From assembly GCA_025935435.1 (NCBI GenBank), contig JAICVH010000039.1, positions 1 through 11,070 of the forward strand: 11,070 bases of DNA, read 5' to 3'. The translations under genes and the position numbers were made by a program. The DNA comes from Burkholderiales bacterium. GTDB lineage: Bacteria > Pseudomonadota > Gammaproteobacteria > Burkholderiales > Casimicrobiaceae. The notes beneath the pieces are model-generated. The model ran no database searches. It saw only the letters and a list, made by a program, of their open reading frames with translations, and was not told the DNA's origin. This document shows positions 6,496-11,070 of this stretch, piece by piece; the first letter of the stretch is position 1, and each line of letters starts with the position of its first letter.

Positions 6496-7620
6496 ATGGA
6501 GAATGCGCTCGACGCCACGAGCCTGCGCACGCGACTTCCGCACGTGCTGGCGACGTTGTACGGCGTCGCGATCGTCTTTGCGTCGCTCGAGCCATTCCAG
6601 CCGTGGCTGCCGCCGCCCGCGGGCACGCCGTTCTTCCTGCTGGATCCGGGGCACTGGGTGCGTAGCGACACGCTGCTGAACGTCGCCGCATACGTCCCCT
6701 TCGGTTTCTTCGTCGCACTGCTTCGTCACCGGGCGACACCCGCCCGGCGGATCGTGCACAGCGTCGTCATCGGCGCGGCGATGTCGTTCGCGATGGAGTC
6801 GCTGCAGATGTACGTGCCGCCGCGCGTCGCGAGCTCGCTCGATCTTGCGACCAACACGATTGGCGCGGCGCTCGGCGGCGCGATCGCCACCGCGCTCGCA
6901 CACAACGCGTCCGCGCGCACGACACTGTACCGCGCGCGTGCGCGACTGTTTCTTCCCGGCAACCTCGGTGACGTCGGCGTTGCCTTGATGCTGTTGTGGC
7001 TCGTCGCGCAGACCAATCCAGGCATTCCGTTGTTCGCCGTCACCTTCGACAGCGACACGTCGCCGCCGGTCGCGGCGCTCGCCGTGCCGCCGGCACATGA
7101 CACCGCGCCTGCGCACGACAGCGCCAACAACGTCGTGCAGGCCGCGGGCACGGCGTTCCAGGTGCTGGGTGTCGGGCTCTTCGCCGCGCTGTTGATGCGG
7201 CACCGGCGCCGCACCGGAACGATCGTTGCCGCGCTCATCATCGGCGCGCTCGCCATGAAGCTGCTCGCGGCGATCGTCATGCTGAAGCCGACGATCTGGC
7301 AGTCATGGGTGAAGCCCGGCACGATGATCGGTATCGCGGCGGGTGCGCTGGCGCTACGCATTGTCATCATGCTGCCGCGGCCCGTCCAGGTTGCCGTCTG
7401 CGCGATCGCACTGCTGTCGGCGCTCGGTGCCCCGGTGCTGGCGCCCGAGACGCTTTCGGCGCGCGCACCAATCGCGCTCTTCGACTGGCACTTCGGTCAA
7501 CTGATGAACTACAACGGCCTGACACGCGCTGCGCTGCTCGTCTGGCCGGTACTGACGGCAGTGTGGCTGTTTGCGCTCGCAGGCCTTCCCGCGTGGGGCA
7601 AGCCGGCCGATCCAGCCTGA
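6496..7620 (+). CDS. VanZ-family membrane protein with long C-terminal membrane extension
   Basis: Inner-membrane protein of 374 residues. The N-terminal half is a VanZ-like domain of four membrane segments: a first helix at about 14-34, then SDTLLNVAAYVPFGFF (about 56-71), then a helix ending AMESLQMYVPPRVASSLDLATNTIGAA (split across about 98-130). The conserved polar residues of VanZ-like proteins (N and PFG in helix 2, E and Q in helix 3, R, S, D and N in the following loop) are all present. VanZ itself is about 160 residues, so roughly 200 further residues form about six more membrane helices. VanZ gives low-level teicoplanin resistance in enterococci, but in Gram-negative bacteria the function of such proteins is unknown. 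The ATG has no clear ribosome site. The gene lies 39 bp after the importer operon and may or may not be co-transcribed. Confidence 0.85.
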   Translation: MENALDATSLRTRLPHVLATLYGVAIVFASLEPFQPWLPPPAGTPFFLLDPGHWVRSDTLLNVAAYVPFGFFVALLRHRATPARRIVHSVVIGAAMSFAMESLQMYVPPRVASSLDLATNTIGAALGGAIATALAHNASARTTLYRARARLFLPGNLGDVGVALMLLWLVAQTNPGIPLFAVTFDSDTSPPVAALAVPPAHDTAPAHDSANNVVQAAGTAFQVLGVGLFAALLMRHRRRTGTIVAALIIGALAMKLLAAIVMLKPTIWQSWVKPGTMIGIAAGALALRIVIMLPRPVQVAVCAIALLSALGAPVLAPETLSARAPIALFDWHFGQLMNYNGLTRAALLVWPVLTAVWLFALAGLPAWGKPADPA

Positions 7621-7629
7621 CCCGCCCGC

Positions 7630-7635
7630 TATAAT
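7630..7635 (+). promoter_or_regulatory. -10 box (TATAAT) of the ferredoxin-hydrolase-nodIJ operon
   Basis: A consensus TATAAT lies 10 bp after the VanZ stop in the context GCTATAATCGACG. No convincing -35 is seen 16-18 bp upstream, as is common for GC-rich beta-proteobacterial promoters. A start near 7642 would give a leader of about 53 nt before the ferredoxin ATG. Confidence 0.6.
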
Positions 7636-7638
7636 CGA

Positions 7639-7666
7639 CGCTGCGCGCCAGCCCTCGCGCACAGCG
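7639..7666 (+). other. Hairpin at the start of the ferredoxin leader
   Basis: CGCTGCGCG (7639-7647) pairs with CGCG-CA-CAGCG (7656-7666), giving nine pairs with a 2-nt bulge and an 8-nt loop. It lies at the predicted transcription start. It may stabilise the 5' end of the mRNA, or it may be chance in GC-rich DNA; no T run or regulatory motif accompanies it. Confidence 0.3.
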
Positions 7667-7694
7667 TGCAGCATCCAGGTGCGCCGTCCCTTCG

Positions 7695-8003
7695 ATGAGC
7701 TACTACCGGCACCACGTTTTCTTCTGCTGCAACGAGCGCGATCCGCCCGAGCGCTGCTGCGCGAACAACGACGCGCTCGCCATGCAGAAGTACGCCAAGC
7801 AGCGGATCAAGGCACTGGGCATGTCCGGCCCGGACCGCGTGCGCATCAACAAGGCGGGATGCCTCGATCGCTGCGAGGAAGGTCCCGTCATCGTCGTGTA
7901 CCCGGAGGAGGTCTGGTACACGTACGTCGACAAGGACGACATCGACGAGATCATCGATCGCCATGTGATCGGCGGCGAGATCGTCGAGAGGCTGCGCATT
8001 TGA
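7695..8003 (+). CDS. Thioredoxin-like [2Fe-2S] ferredoxin
   Basis: Small cytoplasmic iron-sulfur protein of 102 residues, of the thioredoxin-fold (Shethna/NuoE-like) ferredoxin family. The N-terminal HHVFFCCNERDPPERCC block gives cysteines 11, 12, 21 and 22; the second pair of cluster ligands is C56 and C60 in KAGCLDRCEEGP. The following VIVVYPEEVWYTYV and acidic helix DKDDIDEIIDRHV are typical of the family. One cysteine from each N-terminal pair should be a ligand, so two cysteines are spare. The physiological electron partner is unknown. The ATG lacks a well-placed ribosome site (AGGT is about 14 nt upstream). The stop overlaps the next gene's TTG start as TTGA, suggesting coupled translation with the hydrolase. 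Confidence 0.93.
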   Translation: MSYYRHHVFFCCNERDPPERCCANNDALAMQKYAKQRIKALGMSGPDRVRINKAGCLDRCEEGPVIVVYPEEVWYTYVDKDDIDEIIDRHVIGGEIVERLRI

Positions 8004-8635
8004 CGCCGCGCAATGTCGAGCGATTGGCGGTCGAAGGCGCTGCCGGCCCGCTCGAAACGCTGATCGCCGTACCCGCTGTTGCGCCGCGTGGCATCGCGCT
8101 CGTGTGCCATCCGCACCCGCTGCAGGGCGGCACGCTCGACAACAAGGTGGTCCAGACGCTCGCGAAGGCGTTCTTCGCGCTCGGATACATCGCCGCGCGC
8201 TTCAACTTTCGCGGCGTGGGGCAATCGGCCGGCGCCTTCGACGAAGGTCGCGGCGAAACGGACGACGCGCTTGCCGTGTTGCGCCAGGTGCAAGCGCGGT
8301 TCGGCAACGGGCTTCCAGTGGCGCTCGCCGGGTTTTCGTTCGGATCTTTCGTGCAGACGCGGGTCGCCGGACAGGTCGACGCCGAGGGGCTCGTGCTGGT
8401 CGGACCTGCAGTCAATCGCTTCCCGTTGCAGACCGTTCCCGCGGGCACGATCGTCGTTCACGGCGAGGAAGACGACGTCGTGCCGCTCGCCGATGTGTTT
8501 GCGTGGGCGCGCCCACAACAGTTGCCGATCGTCGTCTTTCCAGGTTGCGGCCATTTCTTTCACGGCCGCCTGCCTGCGCTTGCGCGCACCGTAACGACGA
8601 TGTGGTCGGGTGCAGCGCAAATCGAAGCGTCGTGA
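8000..8635 (+). CDS. Alpha/beta-fold hydrolase (small, COG2945-like)
   Basis: Predicted cytoplasmic serine hydrolase of 211 residues; substrate unknown. The early CHPHPLQGGTLDNKVV motif, then ARFNFRGVGQSAG (oxyanion region) is typical of a family of small predicted hydrolases. The catalytic triad is S113 in GFSFGS, D158 (or D159) in HGEEDDVVP and H185 in GCGHFFHG. The start is taken as TTG at 8000: it overlaps the ferredoxin stop (TTGA), has GAGAGG at 7986-7991 8 nt upstream, and gives MTPRNVERLAVEG, a full-length N-terminus. There is no ATG or GTG upstream near enough without running deep into the ferredoxin. The stop overlaps the GTG start of nodI (GTGA, 8632-8635). Pairing with the ferredoxin suggests a shared process, but this is inference. 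Confidence 0.9.
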   Translation: MTPRNVERLAVEGAAGPLETLIAVPAVAPRGIALVCHPHPLQGGTLDNKVVQTLAKAFFALGYIAARFNFRGVGQSAGAFDEGRGETDDALAVLRQVQARFGNGLPVALAGFSFGSFVQTRVAGQVDAEGLVLVGPAVNRFPLQTVPAGTIVVHGEEDDVVPLADVFAWARPQQLPIVVFPGCGHFFHGRLPALARTVTTMWSGAAQIEAS

Positions 8636-9606
8636 ACGACGTCGCGGCAGCGATCGTTTCGCAGACGACTGGAACGCCCCGCGTGCCTGCCGCAGTGCAG
8701 GTTCTCGACGTCCATGACCTGCGGAAGCGCTACGGTGATCTCGAGGTCGTCCGCGGCCTGTCGTTCACGATCCGCCGCGGCGAATGCTTTGCGCTGCTGG
8801 GCCCCAACGGCGCAGGCAAGACGACGACGCTACGCTGCTGCCTCGGACTGATCGCGCCCGACGGCGGCCGCATTGAATTGTTGGGCGAACCGGTGCCGAA
8901 AGCCGCGCGCGAAGCGCGAATCCGCGTCGGCGTCGTGCCGCAGATGGACAACCTCGATCCCGACTTCACCGTCCGCGAGAACCTGCTGATCTACGGCCGT
9001 TATTTTCGGCTGTCGCATGGTGTTCTCGACGAGCGCATTCCGCGCCTGCTCGAGTTCGCCGGGCTGGCAGGCAAGGCACAAACGTCGATTCGCACGTTAT
9101 CGGGCGGCATGAAGCGCCGTCTGACGCTCGCGCGCGCACTCATCAACGACCCCGAGCTTTTGATCCTCGACGAACCGACGACGGGCCTCGATCCGCAGGC
9201 GCGGCATCTGATCTGGGACGGCCTGCGCCAGTTGCTGAAACAGGGCAAGACGATCCTGCTGACGACGCATTTCATGGACGAGGCGGAGCGGCTCGCGACC
9301 CGCCTTGCCGTGATCGACCACGGCACGATGATCGCGTGCGATACACCGCGCGCGCTTCTCGACGCGCACGTCGAGCCCGAAGTCGTGGAGGTCTACGGTG
9401 AAGCCGCGAAGACCTGGGCCGAGACGCGCGGCCGCGCGTTGGCGTCGCGCCTCGAGGTCGCCGGCGAAACGGCGTTCTGCTATGCGGCCGACGCAGCGCC
9501 GCTGCTTGCCGATCTCGCGACGCACACGGGGCTGCGCTATCTGCACCGCCCCGCGAACCTCGAGGATTTGTTCATCAAGCTGACCGGGCGCGAACTGCGC
9601 GATTGA
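8632..9606 (+). CDS. nodI: NodI-type ABC exporter ATPase
   Basis: ATP-binding subunit of an ABC-2 type exporter, 324 residues from GTG at 8632. Walker A is GPNGAGKTT (57-65), the signature LSGGMKRR (156-163), Walker B LLILDEP with D180/E181 followed by TTGLDP, and the switch histidine H213 (TTHFMDEAERL). The sequence from LGEPVP to the C-terminal LEDLFIKLTGRELRD follows NodI/DRA-type ATPases. In rhizobia NodI exports lipochitin oligosaccharide signals with NodJ; close relatives occur widely in Burkholderia-type bacteria without nodulation genes, where the substrate is unknown. GTG at 8632 overlaps the hydrolase stop (GTGA). GTG at 8683 is a possible alternative start giving 307 residues, closer to rhizobial NodI length; neither has a strong ribosome site. 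Confidence 0.88.
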   Translation: MNDVAAAIVSQTTGTPRVPAAVQVLDVHDLRKRYGDLEVVRGLSFTIRRGECFALLGPNGAGKTTTLRCCLGLIAPDGGRIELLGEPVPKAAREARIRVGVVPQMDNLDPDFTVRENLLIYGRYFRLSHGVLDERIPRLLEFAGLAGKAQTSIRTLSGGMKRRLTLARALINDPELLILDEPTTGLDPQARHLIWDGLRQLLKQGKTILLTTHFMDEAERLATRLAVIDHGTMIACDTPRALLDAHVEPEVVEVYGEAAKTWAETRGRALASRLEVAGETAFCYAADAAPLLADLATHTGLRYLHRPANLEDLFIKLTGRELRD

Positions 9607-9608
9607 AC

Positions 9609-10397
9609 ATGACGTCCGCCGCGATCCTCCGCCCACCGTCGTTTTCGATTCGCTTCCTGCCGGTATGGCGGCGCAACCTGCTCGTCTGGAAGAAGCTCGC
9701 GATCGCCAGCGTCCTCGGCAACATCGCCGATCCGCTGCTCTACATGCTGGCGCTCGGCTACGGCATCGGCTCGATGGTCGGCGAAGTCGGCGGCATGTCG
9801 TACGTGGCGTTCATCGGCACCGGCATGGTATGCCAGAGCGCGATGTTCACGTCGAGCTTCGAGGGCATGTATTCCGCGTTCTCGCGCATGCATGTCCAGC
9901 GCACGTGGGAAGCGATCATCAATGCACCGATCGCGCTCGATGACGTGATGCTTGCCGAGTGGATCTGGTGTGCGACGAAGGCGGTGATGTCGACCACCGC
10001 GATCCTCCTCGTCATCCAGGCGCTCGGCTTCGGTCATACCTGGCTCGCGTTGTGGATCCTGCCGCTCGGCTTCCTGGTCGGACTGTGTTTCGGCGGCTTC
10101 GGCCTCGTGATGAACTCGCTCGCGCCGGGGTACGATTTCTTCACCTATTTCTTCACGCTGGTGCTGACGCCGATGCTGCTTTTTTCTGGCGTGTATTTCC
10201 CCGTGGACCAGATGCCAGCGTGGCTCGCAACGATCGCGAACGCGCTGCCGCTCAAGCATGCGATCGACATCGCACGGCCGCTGATGCTCGGTCACGTGCC
10301 ATCGAACATCGTGCTGCACGTCGTCGTCCTCCTCGCCTATGCGATGGCGGCGTATTACGTCGCGCTGCTGCTGACGCGCCGCCGACTGCTGAAGTGA
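9609..10397 (+). CDS. nodJ: NodJ-type ABC-2 exporter permease
   Basis: Membrane subunit partnering the NodI-like ATPase, 262 residues, the usual NodJ length. About six hydrophobic segments are seen, starting around residues 27, 57, 112, 140, 174 and 232. The block SLAPGYDFFTYFFTLVLTPM followed by LLFSGVYFPVDQMP is the ABC-2 permease signature region. The ATG at 9609 lies 2 bp after the nodI stop; a TTG at 9603 overlaps that stop and would add two residues, but ATG fits the family start better. It is immediately downstream of nodI, so the two form one transporter. No nodA/B/C or other sugar-chain synthesis genes lie nearby, so lipochitin signal export is unlikely here. Confidence 0.9.
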   Translation: MTSAAILRPPSFSIRFLPVWRRNLLVWKKLAIASVLGNIADPLLYMLALGYGIGSMVGEVGGMSYVAFIGTGMVCQSAMFTSSFEGMYSAFSRMHVQRTWEAIINAPIALDDVMLAEWIWCATKAVMSTTAILLVIQALGFGHTWLALWILPLGFLVGLCFGGFGLVMNSLAPGYDFFTYFFTLVLTPMLLFSGVYFPVDQMPAWLATIANALPLKHAIDIARPLMLGHVPSNIVLHVVVLLAYAMAAYYVALLLTRRRLLK

Positions 10398-10418
10398 CTG
10401 GCAACGCAAGGGACACGC

Positions 10419-10733
10419 ATGCCGTGGATCGTTCTGGTGGTCGCCGGGCTGTTCGAGATCGGCTGGGCGATCGGCCTCAAGTACACCGACGGTTTCACCC
10501 GGCTCTGGCCGAGCGTCGGCACGGTCCTCGCGATGATCGTCAGCCTCGGCCTGCTCGGTGTCGCGATGAAATCGCTGCCGGTCGGAACGTCGTACGCGGT
10601 GTGGGTCGGCGTCGGCGCCGTCGGCACGGCGATCCTCGGCATCGTGCTGCTCGGCGAGCCGGTCACGGCGGGCCGGTTGTTCAGCCTCGCGCTGATCATT
10701 GCGGGGATCGTCGGTCTCAAGCTGTCCGCCTGA
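10419..10733 (+). CDS. sugE: SugE/Gdx small multidrug resistance family exporter
   Basis: Inner-membrane proton-coupled exporter of 104 residues that works as a dual-topology dimer. Four membrane helices fill the protein. E13 in the first helix (LFEIGWAIGLKYTDGF) is the essential proton/substrate glutamate. KYTDGFTRLWPS, MKSLPVGTSYAVWVGVGAVG and GIVLLGEP place it in the SugE/Gdx branch, which in characterised members exports guanidinium ions and some quaternary ammonium compounds, rather than the EmrE drug branch. AAGGGA at 10408-10413 is a good ribosome site 5 nt before the ATG. It begins 21 bp after nodJ, too close for a guanidine riboswitch, and is probably read with nodIJ. No clear terminator follows; a weak CCTGACC/GGCCAGG pairing near the stop has no T run. 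Confidence 0.95.
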   Translation: MPWIVLVVAGLFEIGWAIGLKYTDGFTRLWPSVGTVLAMIVSLGLLGVAMKSLPVGTSYAVWVGVGAVGTAILGIVLLGEPVTAGRLFSLALIIAGIVGLKLSA

Positions 10734-10808
10734 CCGCGTTCGGCCAGGCGTGTCGAATGACTGACCGGAACATGGCACGAACGCCTCGAGCGCCGAACCC
10801 GCGGACCA

Positions 10809-10822
10809 ACCTCGATCGAGGT
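10809..10822. promoter_or_regulatory. 14-bp palindrome overlapping the ribosome site of the last gene
   Basis: ACCTCGATCGAGGT is a perfect palindrome in the 97-bp gap after sugE. Its right half contains GAGGT (10818-10822), which is 8 nt before the ATG at 10831 and is the likely ribosome site. It could be an operator-like site, or chance; no -10 or -35 was recognised around it. Confidence 0.3.
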
Positions 10823-10830
10823 CGCGTTTG

Positions 10831-11070
10831 ATGCTGCACACGTTGCGGAAGGCCTGTGTCCTTGCGCTGAAGTACGCGTGGGCGTCGCCGGCGACGCTCG
10901 TCGGCGCGACATTCGCGGTGCCTGCGCTGACGACGGGCGCGCGCGCTTCGGTCATTGGTGGCGTGGTCGAGGTCAGCGGCGGCCGCATCGGCCGCTGGCT
11001 CGCAGTGCGCTGCCGCTTCGACGCGATCACGTTCGGTCATGTCGTACTCTGCGTCGACGCATCGACGGCC
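10831..11070 (+). CDS. Conserved-looking hypothetical protein, N-terminal part only
   Basis: An open frame from ATG at 10831 runs for 80 codons without a stop to the window edge. GAGGT 8 nt upstream is a good ribosome site. The N-terminus is basic then hydrophobic (LRKACVLALKYAWASP, then ATLVGATFAVPALTTGA), suggesting a signal anchor or membrane segment. It is followed by VIGGVVEVSGGRIGRW and RFDAITFGHVVL. The WASPATLVG and FDAITFGHVVL blocks resemble, from memory, uncharacterised Burkholderia proteins that continue into a short histidine-containing (HEHVH-like) segment; that part is outside the window. I do not assign a function. A long frame on the opposite strand covers the same bases but shows no family features. 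Confidence 0.65.
   Translation, partial: MLHTLRKACVLALKYAWASPATLVGATFAVPALTTGARASVIGGVVEVSGGRIGRWLAVRCRFDAITFGHVVLCVDASTA

Noticed and set aside
6025..7203. - strand open frame (392 codons) opposite the binding protein and VanZ gene
   Set aside because: It is antisense to two recognised genes, arginine-rich, and has no recognisable motif.
10398..10418. Guanidine riboswitch before sugE
   Set aside because: Only 21 bp separate nodJ and sugE, far too little for any known guanidine riboswitch class, and no such motif is seen.
10731..10755. Terminator after sugE (CCTGACC / GGCCAGG)
   Set aside because: The stem has a mismatch and is not followed by a T run.
9537..11030. Long - strand open frame (497 codons) opposite nodJ and sugE
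   Set aside because: It covers two well-supported + strand genes, and its product is a low-complexity arginine/glutamate/histidine-rich string typical of antisense frames in GC-rich DNA.

Overview
The window is GC-rich chromosomal DNA with tightly packed genes, almost all on the + strand. UbiB, a PotF-like polyamine transporter, a NodIJ-type exporter, a thioredoxin-like [2Fe-2S] ferredoxin and SugE together point to a beta-proteobacterium of the Burkholderia group. That assignment rests on remembered protein resemblance and base composition; no search was run.

Layout. (1) Positions 1-1350: the 3' part of ubiB (ubiquinone biosynthesis). (2) About 1371-2593: an IS110-family insertion sequence with its transposase on the - strand. 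It has a 5' noncoding end of about 200 bp, where this family usually encodes its guide (bridge) RNA. (3) 2594-6456: a four-gene ABC importer operon (ATPase, two permeases, periplasmic binding protein) of the spermidine/putrescine class, with overlapping or nearly touching genes. (4) 6496-7620: a long VanZ-family membrane protein, separated from the importer by a short hairpin. (5) 7630-10397: a promoter-like TATAAT, then ferredoxin, alpha/beta hydrolase, nodI and nodJ, the first three overlapping at their stop/start codons. (6) 10419-10733: sugE, a small guanidinium/quaternary-ammonium exporter. (7) From 10831: the start of a conserved-looking hypothetical protein that runs off the window.

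Functionally the window is mostly housekeeping and membrane transport: quinone synthesis, polyamine uptake, an ABC-2 exporter and an SMR exporter. No nodulation biosynthesis genes are visible beside nodIJ. I see no defence system, CRISPR array, prophage, tRNA or rRNA.

The most notable feature is the IS110 insertion. It lies between a good -10 box and the ATG of the importer ATPase, with its edge directly against the start codon. A perfect 16-bp inverted repeat lies just inside that edge. The insertion probably changes how the importer operon is expressed, and it may carry a guide RNA for the recombinase.
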